From positions 1 through 15,038 of the forward strand of contig CAMFIY010000027.1 of NCBI GenBank assembly GCA_945952575.1: a stretch of DNA of 15,038 nt. The letters run 5' to 3'. The notes under the pieces were generated by a model. It was not told the origin of the DNA. It saw only the letters and a list, made by a program, of their open reading frames with translations, and ran no database searches. Position 1 is the first letter of the stretch. Each line of letters opens with the position of its first letter. Of the stretch, positions 1-6,219 are shown piece by piece. The position numbers and the translations under genes were made by a program. The DNA comes from an uncultured Leucobacter sp. Lineage in GTDB: Bacteria > Actinomycetota > Actinomycetes > Actinomycetales > Microbacteriaceae.

Positions 1-555
1 GTCCTGCGGCAGACCGGCGAGGCGCTCCTGCCGCACCCGGATCTCACGCTTCCCGTCCCGGATGTTGCGCGAGAAGGTCAGACCGAGCTCGGTGTCGCGC
101 TCGTGCAGCAGCCGCACGCGCTCGCGCTGCGCCTCCTCGAGCGCCACGCCGCCGCGCCGGAAGTCGCGCATGAGGTCCTCGTAGCGCCGAGCGGCGCCGT
201 CGTCGAGCCCGGACACGTCGGCGGCGTCGAACACCTGCCACAGCTCGCGGTCGATCGAGATGCCCGTGGCGATCGCACTGCCGCGTTCGATCCGCGCTTC
301 GGCCGCCTCGCGCACCGCCTCGAGGGGGTGCGACTCCGAGATCAGCTCGGCGGCGTGCAACGCACTGGCGAGTGCGAACTCCGCCTCGTCGAAGCGTCGC
401 AGGAGCGCGAGCGCGTCGGACGACGGGTCGCCCTTCAGCGAGGCGATGAGCGCTTCGGCCCGGTCGAGGTGGGCGTCGGCCCGGTCGCCCGCGAAGGCGA
501 GCCACTCGTCGGCTCCGGCGGGCAGGGCGATCGGTTCGAGCGTCGCGTCGGTCAT
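1..555 (-). CDS. M3-family zinc metallopeptidase, N-terminal part (cut by window start)
   Basis: The 185 codons from the ATG at 553-555 run open off the left edge. The family is the thimet oligopeptidase/Dcp-like M3 peptidases, cytoplasmic enzymes that cleave short peptides with an HExxH zinc site. Only the helical N-terminal domain is present here; the catalytic motif would lie outside. Recognition rests on the stretch at residues about 108-175, which reads like M3 N-terminal domains (FDAADVSGLDDGAARRYEDL, then LMRDFRRGG, then a charged helix and GLTFSRNIRDGKREI). No signal peptide is visible. I chose the ATG at 553-555 over the overlapping one at 557-559 because the latter is out of frame. 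A TAGTGT box (minus strand, 563-568) ends 7 bases before it, so the mRNA is probably leaderless. Family call fairly sure; substrate unknown. Confidence 0.8.
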   Translation of the reverse strand, partial: MTDATLEPIALPAGADEWLAFAGDRADAHLDRAEALIASLKGDPSSDALALLRRFDEAEFALASALHAAELISESHPLEAVREAAEARIERGSAIATGISIDRELWQVFDAADVSGLDDGAARRYEDLMRDFRRGGVALEEAQRERVRLLHERDTELGLTFSRNIRDGKREIRVRQERLAGLPQD

Positions 556-562
556 GCATCCG

Positions 563-568
563 ACACTA
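563..568 (-). promoter_or_regulatory. Probable -10 box of a leaderless promoter for the M3 peptidase
   Basis: On the minus strand this reads TAGTGT (TANNNT), ending 7 bases before the ATG at 553-555. No purine-rich ribosome site lies in those 7 bases. The distance would place transcription start at or next to the A of the ATG, as in leaderless actinobacterial genes. Confidence 0.45.
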
Positions 569-602
569 CGCGGATCCGAGGTGCCGCGTGCGGCGGCCCC
601 CG

Positions 603-673
603 GAATTCGGAGATCTGCCGGGATTCGGAAACCCGCCCGGAGAACGATCCGAATCTGGGCGGATCTCCGATTC
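603..673. repeat. Imperfect inverted repeat (about 25-base arms) between peroxidase and peptidase genes
   Basis: The left arm is 603-628 and the right arm 649-673, separated by 20 bases (629-648). The reverse complement of the right arm matches the left arm with one gap and only a few mismatches. Both contain TCGGAGATC followed by a GATTCGG end. Transcribed from the minus strand it would fold into a long hairpin just after the peroxidase stop (693-695). No U-tract follows, so a rho-independent terminator is only one possibility. A dispersed palindromic intergenic element is another, supported by a copy of the left arm at 1721-1741. Confidence 0.6.
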
Positions 674-692
674 TCGTGCGAGGACGCCGGGA

Positions 693-1670
693 TCACTCGC
701 CCAGCGCGCTCAGCATCCCCGGCGTCGGCACGAAGAAGGTGCTCCCCGTGACCGGCGTCGAGAAGTCGAGGAGCCGATCGTGCTTCCCGGGCGGGTCGCC
801 CACGAACATCCGCTCGAGCATCTTCTCGATGACCCAGAGCCGGCGCGAGTAGCCGATGAAGTAGGTGCCGAATTCTCCCGCGCCCGGGCGCGCGAACGGC
901 ATGTTGTCGCGCAGGATGTCGTGCTCACCGGCCTCGTCCTCGATCGTCGCGAGAGTCTTGTGCGCCTTCTGCTCATCGGCCGCGGCATCGTCGAGCTCGA
1001 CGTTGTCGCTCTTCGTGCGGCCCATCACCGCCTCCTGCTCCTCCGTCGTCAGGCGCTGCCAGGCCGAGAGATCATGCAGGTACTTCTGCACGACGACGTA
1101 ACTGCCGCCGGCGAATGCGGGATCCTCCTCCCCCACCAGCACCGCTTCGGGCAGGTCACGGCCGACCGGATTCGCCGTGCCGTCGACGAAGCCCAGCAGA
1201 TCCCGCGCATCGAAATAGCGGAACCCGCTCACCTCGTCGGCCGTCTCGACCGCGCCGCCGAGCGCGTCGAGGATCAGCCGCTCGAGCTCGTAGACCAGGT
1301 CCTCACGATCCGCACGGATGTGGAGGAGCAGATCCCCCGGGGTCGCGATCGCGGTGTGCGTCGCGCCGGCGATCTCCCGGAACGGGTGCAGCTCCGCAGG
1401 CTTCCTCTCGCCGAACAGCGGCGCCCAGATCCCGTCGCCGATGCCGGCCGTGCACGTGAGGCGGGCTCGGGGCTCGCGGAAGCCGACGGTCTTGACCAGA
1501 TCCTCGAGACCCGCGAGCGCCGCGCGCACGGTTGCGATCTCGGCGCCGGGTCCGGCGTCGGGCGCCGAGCCGGATGCCCGGCCGCGCACGCGCAGCACCA
1601 GGAAGACGGCGCTGCGCGTGAGCGGCCCCTCGATGTTCTGGATGTTGCCGCGGGCGTCAGCGTGAGCCAT
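693..1670 (-). CDS. Dyp-type (dye-decolorizing) haem peroxidase, cytosolic
   Basis: This 325-residue protein belongs to the dye-decolorizing peroxidases, haem enzymes that use hydrogen peroxide to oxidise aromatic compounds or metal ions. The family signature GxxDG is present as GFVDG at residues 160-164 followed by TANP, with D163 the distal aspartate. H237 (in KAHKT) is the expected proximal haem ligand, and R254 in ILRDNMPFA the distal arginine. The C-terminal YFIGYSRRLWVIEKML stretch is typical. There is no Tat signal and no insertion of class A or C size, so the short cytosolic (YfeX/DypB-like) type fits. The C-terminus ends GMLSALGE and lacks an encapsulin cargo tail. The start at 1668-1670 lies 6 bases after a TAGCGT box, suggesting a leaderless mRNA. 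The physiological substrate cannot be read from the sequence. Confidence 0.93.
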   Translation of the reverse strand: MAHADARGNIQNIEGPLTRSAVFLVLRVRGRASGSAPDAGPGAEIATVRAALAGLEDLVKTVGFREPRARLTCTAGIGDGIWAPLFGERKPAELHPFREIAGATHTAIATPGDLLLHIRADREDLVYELERLILDALGGAVETADEVSGFRYFDARDLLGFVDGTANPVGRDLPEAVLVGEEDPAFAGGSYVVVQKYLHDLSAWQRLTTEEQEAVMGRTKSDNVELDDAAADEQKAHKTLATIEDEAGEHDILRDNMPFARPGAGEFGTYFIGYSRRLWVIEKMLERMFVGDPPGKHDRLLDFSTPVTGSTFFVPTPGMLSALGE

Positions 1671-1676
1671 GCGCCA

Positions 1677-1682
1677 ACGCTA
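1677..1682 (-). promoter_or_regulatory. Probable -10 box of a leaderless promoter for the Dyp peroxidase
   Basis: On the minus strand this is TAGCGT (TANNNT), ending 6 bases before the ATG at 1668-1670. The intervening TGGCGC has no Shine-Dalgarno character. The 71-base gap behind the transporter stop leaves room for an independent promoter. Confidence 0.45.
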
Positions 1683-1720
1683 GCACCGCGCGGGATCCCG
1701 GCCGGGTAGCGGCGCCTCCT

Positions 1721-1741
1721 GGAACTCGGAGATCTGCCGGG
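1721..1741 (+). repeat. Single-arm copy of the 603-673 repeat
   Basis: These 21 bases match 602-622 at 20 of 21 positions (ggaaCtcgg here, ggaaTtcgg there, then agatctgccggg). The copy ends one base short of the transporter stop codon (1742-1744). No second arm is apparent nearby, so this is a half element. Twenty matches over 21 bases between two nearby intergenic sites is far beyond chance. Confidence 0.6.
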
Positions 1742-2938
1742 TCAGGCGTCGCCGGCCGAGATGGCTGCGGCCTCCGCCTCGGACGCGGCCTCGAACGCCT
1801 CGGTCTCACGGCCGATATGGGCGAGGAAGCGGCCCGAGATCACGAGCGCGACGATCGACAGGACCACCGAGGCCGCCCCGATCCAGTACGGCCATGCGGC
1901 GCCGAGGCTCTCGGAGATGGGGCCGGCGACGGCCGGCGCGATCGCGCCGCCCATGAAGCGGACACCCGAGTAGGCGGACGAGGCGACGTTGCGCGGCAGA
2001 TCCGTCGCCTCCATGACGGCCTCGGTGAGCGCCGTGTTCATGACGCCGAGCAGCAGACCGCTCACGATCACGACCGCCACGAGCCCCGGCAGCGAGTCGA
2101 TGAACACGGCGAGCAGGCCGAGGCAGACGGTGAGCCCGCTGAGCATGGTGAAGAGCACCGGACGGAGACCGAAGCGGCGCGTCAGGTAGGGCGCCACGAG
2201 CACCGATGTGATCGCGAGGGCCACGCCCCAGCCGAAGAAGACCAGGCCGAGCTCGTGCGCCTCGAAGGGGACGCCGGCTGCCTGCGCGGCCGCGTTCATC
2301 GGGTACGGGCTGTAGGCGAGCAGGATGAAGAATCCGAAGTTGTAGAGCAGGGCGACGACCGCGAGCGAGGCGAGCGCCGGGGTGCGCAGCGCCCGGAAGG
2401 CGGCGAGGATCGAGACCCGCTGCGGCGAGGCGCCGCCGGCCGCCTGCTTCGGTGCGCGCAGCAGGGCGAGGATCGCGATGAGCGCGATCGCCATGAGCAC
2501 CGCGGTGCCGAAGAACGGACCGCGCCAGGAGATCCCGCCGAGCGCGCCGCCGATGAGGGGGCCGGCGGCGAGGCCGACGCCGAGCGCGGCCTCGTAGAGG
2601 ACGATCGCCTGACGCGATCCGCCGGAGGCAGCGCCGACGATCGCGGCGAGCGCCGTCGAGATGAAGAGCGCGTTGCCGAGGCCCCACCCGGCCCGGAACC
2701 CGATGATCGCGTCGACCGATCCGGCCGCACCCGCGAGCGCGGCGAACACGATGACGAGCACGAGGCCGGCGAGCAGCGTCCGTTTCACGCCGATGCGGCT
2801 CGAGACCCAGCTCGTGAAGAACATCGCGATGCCCGTGATGAAGAGGTAGCTGGTGAAGAGCAGCATGGTCTGGCTGGGCGTCGCGCCGAGCTCCTCGCTG
2901 ATCTTGGGCAGGATCGGGTCGACGAGACCGATGCCCAT
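1742..2938 (-). CDS. MFS drug-efflux-type transporter (N-terminus uncertain)
   Basis: A 398-residue hydrophobic protein of the major facilitator superfamily, DHA1 (drug:proton antiporter) type, in the cytoplasmic membrane. Visible features are the start of helix 1 with an acidic residue (GLVDPILPKI), a motif-A-like loop SSRIGVKRTLL at about residues 45-55, a motif-C-like stretch YEAALGVGLAAGPLIGG at about 112-128, the mid loop at about 165-180 and a final helix before an acidic Ala/Glu-rich tail. The neighbouring MarR gene upstream on the same strand suggests regulated export of a toxic compound. The start is a problem: the ATG at 2936-2938 falls inside helix 1. The frame continues upstream as TAVWAIAFAAAVSF and further, with no in-frame ATG, GTG or TTG as far as I translated it (to about 3280). 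A CTG at 2990-2992 or a frame error is possible. Family sure, exact start not. Confidence 0.85.
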   Translation of the reverse strand: MGIGLVDPILPKISEELGATPSQTMLLFTSYLFITGIAMFFTSWVSSRIGVKRTLLAGLVLVIVFAALAGAAGSVDAIIGFRAGWGLGNALFISTALAAIVGAASGGSRQAIVLYEAALGVGLAAGPLIGGALGGISWRGPFFGTAVLMAIALIAILALLRAPKQAAGGASPQRVSILAAFRALRTPALASLAVVALLYNFGFFILLAYSPYPMNAAAQAAGVPFEAHELGLVFFGWGVALAITSVLVAPYLTRRFGLRPVLFTMLSGLTVCLGLLAVFIDSLPGLVAVVIVSGLLLGVMNTALTEAVMEATDLPRNVASSAYSGVRFMGGAIAPAVAGPISESLGAAWPYWIGAASVVLSIVALVISGRFLAHIGRETEAFEAASEAEAAAISAGDA

Positions 2939-3040
2939 GAAGGAGACGGCCGCTGCGAAGGCGATCGCCCAGACGGCGGTGGGCTGGTGCAGGATCGACG
3001 GCGGCCGGGTGACCTCGCCCTCGGGCCTCTCCCCAGAAGT

Positions 3041-3078
3041 CGCAACACGCCGCGTCGCGCCCCGGGGTTGCGGCGTGT
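3041..3078. repeat. GC-rich hairpin in the marR-transporter gap
   Basis: ACACGCCGC (3045-3053) and GCGGCGTGT (3070-3078) are perfect 9-base arms with a 16-base loop. An overlapping alternative pairing uses CGCAAC (3041-3046) and GTTGCG (3068-3073). It lies in the 289 bases between the MarR stop and the transporter ATG. It may be a terminator or attenuator for marR, an operator, or part of the uncertain transporter N-terminus. Nothing else recognisable lies in this gap. Confidence 0.35.
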
Positions 3079-3227
3079 CGGGACTCTCGGAGGTCCCTGC
3101 GGGGACGACCGGGTGTGATCCGGTATTGGACTGGGGTTCGGCGAGCGCGGACGTGATTGCTCCTCGGGTTCGATGCGTGTGCGGTGCGGATGAGACCGGA
3201 TGCTCGATGCTTTCGAGCCGGGTCGGC

Positions 3228-3731
3228 TCAGTCGGGCTCGGGATCCGGTCGCTCGGTGCGCGGATGCTCGATCTGCTCGCTGAGCTCGTGCAGCAGCTCG
3301 GCGGCCCGGGCGAGCGTCGCTCGATCGAAGTCGCTGAGCCCGCGCAGGTGCGGGCCCACTCGGGCGGCGGAGGCGCGCCGGTAGTCGTTCAGGGCGGCGA
3401 TGCCGCCCGCGGTGATGCCGACCAGCGAGGCGCGACCGTCGGCCGGGTCCGGTCGGCGGGCCAGCCACCCTTCGCCCTCGAGGCGCTGCAGGAGGCCGGT
3501 CATCGACGGTTGTGCGACGTGCTGCTGTGCGGCGAGCTCGCTGACGCGCGCGGCGCCGTGCTGCTCCAGCTCGGCGAGCACCCGCCAGGCGATGAGCGAG
3601 TAGCCGACCCCGGGGACACGTCCCGCGATACGCGAGAAGCGGCCCGAGGTGCGGGTCAACTCCAGTGCGAGCGCATCCTGATCCGATGCTTCGCTTCGCT
3701 CCGTATCATTCACGATCACAGAGTCTAGCAC
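3228..3731 (-). CDS. MarR-family transcriptional regulator
   Basis: This 167-residue protein has the MarR winged-helix architecture: N-terminal dimer helix, helix-turn-helix at about 63-90 (VSELAAQQHVAQPSMTGLLQRLEGEGWL), wing at 95-107 (DPADGRASLVGIT) and C-terminal dimer helices. MarR proteins usually repress a neighbouring efflux or detoxification gene and release DNA on binding a small phenolic ligand or on oxidation. Here the MFS transporter is downstream on the same strand. I chose GTG at 3729-3731, since a TAGCTA -10 (3740-3745) and TTGGAT -35 (3763-3768) with a 17-base spacer end 8 bases before it. In-frame GTG codons a few residues later are alternatives. The -10 lies within a 13-base dyad, suggesting autoregulation. 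Family call sure; ligand unknown. Confidence 0.9.
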   Translation of the reverse strand: MLDSVIVNDTERSEASDQDALALELTRTSGRFSRIAGRVPGVGYSLIAWRVLAELEQHGAARVSELAAQQHVAQPSMTGLLQRLEGEGWLARRPDPADGRASLVGITAGGIAALNDYRRASAARVGPHLRGLSDFDRATLARAAELLHELSEQIEHPRTERPDPEPD

Positions 3732-3738
3732 TATTTAG

Positions 3739-3751
3739 ATAGCTAAGCTAT
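3739..3751. promoter_or_regulatory. Candidate MarR operator overlapping the marR -10
   Basis: ATAGCT-A-AGCTAT is a perfect 6-base dyad around one base. It sits in an AT-rich island (about 3722-3810) that stands out from the GC-rich surroundings. On the minus strand it covers the -10 (TAGCTA), with TTGGAT as -35 at 3763-3768. A repressor bound here would block marR transcription. The link to the MarR protein is inferred from position. Confidence 0.45.
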
Positions 3752-3769
3752 GCAATTAGTCGATCCAAC

Positions 3770-3807
3770 AACTTGCTATTGACAAGTTTGCTTGCTTTTT
3801 GCAAGCA
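3770..3807. promoter_or_regulatory. Two adjacent 19-bp dyads over the VOC-operon promoter (candidate HxlR operators)
   Basis: Dyad 1 (3770-3788) has arms AACTTG and CAAGTT around 7 bases. Dyad 2 (3789-3807) has arms TGCTTGC and GCAAGCA around TTTTT. Placed one under the other, 12 of 19 positions agree (nnCTTGCTnTTnnCAAGnn), so they look like two copies of one site with no gap. A perfect -35, TTGACA (3779-3784), starts at the centre of dyad 1. Dyad 2 covers the spacer and the likely weak -10 near 3802-3808. Binding would block polymerase. The best candidate protein is the HxlR regulator encoded in the operon. Confidence 0.6.
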
Positions 3808-3844
3808 TGAGTCTCGAACACATCCACACGACACAGGAGTCATC

Positions 3845-4297
3845 ATGATCTTCGTCAACCTTCCGTCCGCCGACCTCGAACGCAGCAAGGCCTTCTACAC
3901 CGCGCTCGGCTGCGAGCTCAATCCGCTCTTCACCGACGAGAACGCGGCCTGCGTCGTCTGGGATGAGAACACCTTCTTCATGGTCCTCACCCCTCAGCAC
4001 TTCGCCACCTTCACCGACAAGCGGATCATCGATCCCAAGGTCGAGGCGCAGACCAATGTCGCCTTCGCCCGCGACTCCCGCGAGGCGGTCGACGCCATCG
4101 TCGAGGCCGGCCTCGCCGCCGGCGGCTCGGAACCCCGCCCCGCACAGGACTACGGCTTCATGTACTCGCGCGATCTCGACGATCCCGACGGCAATGCGCT
4201 CGGCTTCATCTACATGGAGCCGCAGGCCGTCGAAGACGGCCCTGCGGCATACGTCGACGAGCACGGAGCAGGGCCGGATCCGGTTCCCGGCTCCTGA
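3845..4297 (+). CDS. VOC-superfamily (glyoxalase/bleomycin-resistance fold) protein
   Basis: A 150-residue protein with the vicinal-oxygen-chelate fold: two beta-alpha-beta-beta-beta modules, starting MIFVNLPSADLERSKAFYTALGC and ending in the usual DPDGNALGFIYM strand at about 122-133. The family includes glyoxalases, dioxygenases and antibiotic-binding proteins; this one looks like the poorly characterised single-domain type, so no reaction is assigned. ATG 3845 is chosen because AGGAG (3835-3839) lies 5 bases ahead and homology begins at MIFVNLP. The frame is open further upstream, but that part would overlap the promoter dyads. It is the first gene of an operon with the HxlR regulator (1-base gap) and a RibD-fold reductase. 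The context suggests a stress- or electrophile-responsive detoxification role (inference). Confidence 0.88.
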   Translation: MIFVNLPSADLERSKAFYTALGCELNPLFTDENAACVVWDENTFFMVLTPQHFATFTDKRIIDPKVEAQTNVAFARDSREAVDAIVEAGLAAGGSEPRPAQDYGFMYSRDLDDPDGNALGFIYMEPQAVEDGPAAYVDEHGAGPDPVPGS

Positions 4298-4298
4298 C

Positions 4299-5018
4299 AT
4301 GGCCGCGCGCAGCTACGGCCAGTACTGCGGCGTCACCTCGGCCGTCGAGCTGGTCGGGGAGCGGTGGGCGCTGCTCATCCTCCGCGACCTCCTCGTCGGC
4401 CCGCGCCGATACACCGACCTCAAGCAGGGACTCCCCAAGATCCCGACCAATATCCTGAGCGCGAGGCTCAAGGAGCTGCAGGAGGGCGGCGTGGTGCGCC
4501 GCGTGCCGCTCGCGCGCTGCGGGCTCGTCTACGAACTCACCGACTATGGCCGCGCGTTCGAGCCGATCATGCTCGCGCTCGGCCGCTGGGGGTTCCAGGC
4601 CATGGGCGATCCGCAGGAGGGCGACGCCGTGACCCCCGACTCGCTGACCATGGCGCTGCGGACCTCATTCCGCCCCGACCGGGCGATCGACGGCGACTAC
4701 GAGCTGCACGTCGGCGACGTGGCGCTGCGCGCCCAGGTGCGCGGGGACGCGCTCGCGGTGACGCAGCTCGCGCCGCCGGCGCCGCCGGTCGGCGGAGCGC
4801 TGCCGTCGGGCGAGGCCGAAGGGGTCATCGTCGCCGGGCCCGGGATCCGCAGGCTCATCGGCGGCGAGATCTCGCCCGCCGAGGCGCGGGATCAGGGCGT
4901 CGTCGACCTCAGGCGCGGGGATCCCGAGCTGCTCGAGCGCTTCGCTCGGACCTTCCGCATCGACCGGCTCCCGTCGGCACCGGTCGATGCGAGCACTGCG
5001 ACGCCGACACTCAGCTGA
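4299..5018 (+). CDS. HxlR-type winged-helix regulator with C-terminal SCP2-like domain
   Basis: A 239-residue protein. Residues about 8-100 form an HxlR winged helix (CGVTSAVELVGERWALLILR, then DLLVGPRRYTDLKQGLP and LSARLKELQEGGVVRR). Residues about 115-225 look like the SCP2 (sterol carrier)-like extension seen on some actinobacterial HxlR proteins, which may bind a hydrophobic ligand. C10 is in the position of the redox-active N-terminal cysteine of several HxlR regulators, and C74 is a second one. The ATG at 4299 follows the VOC stop by one base with no clear ribosome site, so translation is probably coupled. It most likely represses its own operon through the dyads at 3770-3807. The HxlR assignment is firm; the SCP2 assignment rests on length and general pattern. 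Confidence 0.88.
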   Translation: MAARSYGQYCGVTSAVELVGERWALLILRDLLVGPRRYTDLKQGLPKIPTNILSARLKELQEGGVVRRVPLARCGLVYELTDYGRAFEPIMLALGRWGFQAMGDPQEGDAVTPDSLTMALRTSFRPDRAIDGDYELHVGDVALRAQVRGDALAVTQLAPPAPPVGGALPSGEAEGVIVAGPGIRRLIGGEISPAEARDQGVVDLRRGDPELLERFARTFRIDRLPSAPVDASTATPTLS

Positions 5019-5040
5019 TTACACGAGCGGAGGCTCCGAG

Positions 5041-5688
5041 ATGCCCGTGACACCCGAAGACCCCGGCACCGGCCGGATCGTGATCGACCTGTTCACCACG
5101 CTCGACGGCGTCGCCCAGGCGCCCGGAGGGCCCGAGGAGGATCCGAGCGGCGGATTCCGCTTCGGCGGATGGCAGGCGCCCTACCCCGATGACATGGCCG
5201 GCCGCACCGTCATCGCGGGGATCCGCGAGCTCGACGCCCTGCTGCTGGGGCGCCGCACCTACGACATCTTCGCCGACTACTGGCCGCTGCACGACGACAG
5301 CGAGATCGGGCGGATCCTGAACGCCGCACCGAAGTACGTGGCATCGCGGGATCCCTGGATCCCGCTCGCCTGGAACGGCAGCACGCGCGTCGGCGAGGAT
5401 CTCGCCGCGGAGATGCGGAACCTGCGCGAACGGCACCGCGAGGTGCACGTGATCGGCAGCGTCGACCTGGCGCACACGCTCGTGGCCGAGCAGCTCTTCG
5501 ACGAGCTCCGGCTCTGGGTCTACCCGGTGGTTCTGGGCGAGGGGAAGCAGGTGTTCCCCCACGGTGCCGCGCCGTCCAAGCTGCGCCTGGTCGGGCCGCC
5601 GGAGTCGGGGAGCGAGGGCGCCGTGCTGCTGCGCTACGCCCCCGCGCCGGGAACCCCGGAGACCGGTGTGATGGGCGCCGGGGACTGA
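5041..5688 (+). CDS. Dihydrofolate-reductase-fold (RibD C-terminal-like) family protein
   Basis: A 215-residue protein of the RibD_C/DHFR-fold family. Features are IVIDLFTTLDGVAQAPGGP at 13-31, FGGWQAPY at 41-48, ALLLGRRTYDIFADYWP at 66-82, the nucleotide-binding VHVIGSVDLAHTLVAEQLFDELRLWVYPVVLGEGKQVF at 135-172 and a short C-terminal tail. Family members bind NADPH, but most stand-alone ones, including this type, have no proven substrate; it is neither a true folate reductase nor a full riboflavin enzyme (no deaminase domain). The ATG at 5041 follows a strong GGAGG (5029-5033) at 7 bases and lies 22 bases after the HxlR stop, so it is the third gene of the operon. No clear terminator follows in the 98 bases before the convergent DUF2853 gene. 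Confidence 0.87.
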   Translation: MPVTPEDPGTGRIVIDLFTTLDGVAQAPGGPEEDPSGGFRFGGWQAPYPDDMAGRTVIAGIRELDALLLGRRTYDIFADYWPLHDDSEIGRILNAAPKYVASRDPWIPLAWNGSTRVGEDLAAEMRNLRERHREVHVIGSVDLAHTLVAEQLFDELRLWVYPVVLGEGKQVFPHGAAPSKLRLVGPPESGSEGAVLLRYAPAPGTPETGVMGAGD

Positions 5689-5786
5689 TCCGCGCGGTCC
5701 GAGGACGGCGTCACATCCCGGGATAGGCGGGGAATTCGTGGGCCGACGGTCCCGCGCCGCCCGCACGATCCAGTCGCCGGACCGGC

Positions 5787-6095
5787 TCAGGCGAAGAGGC
5801 CGAGCTTGCCGTAGTGCTCGGCCAGCAGGTAGTACACGGTGAGCCGCTGGCGCTGCCCTGGGATCCGCTCGCCGATCGACGCGATGGCCGCATCGATCGA
5901 CGCATCGGGGTCGGCGACGCCCAGTTTGCCCTTCACGAAGTTCTCGCGCACGGTCGCCAGCTCGCTCGGGTCGCCGAACGCGACCAGCCGGGCGTCGGCG
6001 TTCGAGAGCGCCAGCGCGTAGGTCCGCTCCATCGCGGCGACCACGTCGGCATCGGCGTTCGGCGCATACTTCCTGACGTCATCCAGTGCGCTCAT
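5787..6095 (-). CDS. DUF2853 family protein
   Basis: This 102-residue soluble protein matches the small DUF2853 family throughout: KYAPNADADVVAAMERTYALALSNADARLVAFGDPSELATVRENFVKGKLGV, then a second helical part ending in LTVYYLLAEHYGKLGLF. No function is known, and nothing in the sequence suggests an enzyme: no cysteine, no metal-ligand cluster and no membrane segment. The ATG at 6093-6095 has AGAGAGG on the minus strand (about 6104-6110) 8 bases ahead. It is transcribed alone, convergent with the RibD-like gene and divergent from the sulfurtransferase. A short dyad GCCGG-A-CCGGC (5776-5786) lies directly beyond the stop. Confidence 0.85.
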   Translation of the reverse strand: MSALDDVRKYAPNADADVVAAMERTYALALSNADARLVAFGDPSELATVRENFVKGKLGVADPDASIDAAIASIGERIPGQRQRLTVYYLLAEHYGKLGLFA

Positions 6096-6206
6096 GAAGG
6101 GATCCTCTCTCTGCGATCGCGCCCCTGGCCGGGGCTGCTCTCATTCTGATCCCGAACCGCCCCGGCGTCGAGACCCGAAACTGAAAGTTCACCTCGTCGC
6201 GGCCGC

Positions 6207-6212
6207 TAGCAT
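6207..6212 (+). promoter_or_regulatory. Probable -10 box of a leaderless promoter for the sulfurtransferase
   Basis: TAGCAT (TANNNT) ends 7 bases before the ATG at 6220, and the seven bases CGCACTC contain no ribosome site. This supports ATG 6220 rather than starts further upstream in the open frame. A clear -35 was not found; CTGAAA at 6181-6186 is too far away (20 bases). Confidence 0.45.
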
Positions 6213-6219
6213 CGCACTC

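Noticed and set aside
693..720. Encapsulin cargo tail on the Dyp peroxidase
   Set aside because: The C-terminus (PTPGMLSALGE) has no GSL-type targeting sequence, and no encapsulin gene is adjacent.
3773..3844. Upstream start extending the VOC protein by 24 residues
   Set aside because: It would place coding sequence over the TTGACA promoter and the dyads; AGGAG and the homology begin at ATG 3845.
5689..5786. Terminator in the gap between the RibD-like and DUF2853 genes
   Set aside because: Only short GC palindromes (for example GCCGG-A-CCGGC at 5776-5786) were seen; none is strong enough to call.
6094..6219. Upstream start extending the sulfurtransferase
   Set aside because: The extension is not rhodanese-like and overlaps the DUF2853 start; the TAGCAT box supports ATG 6220.
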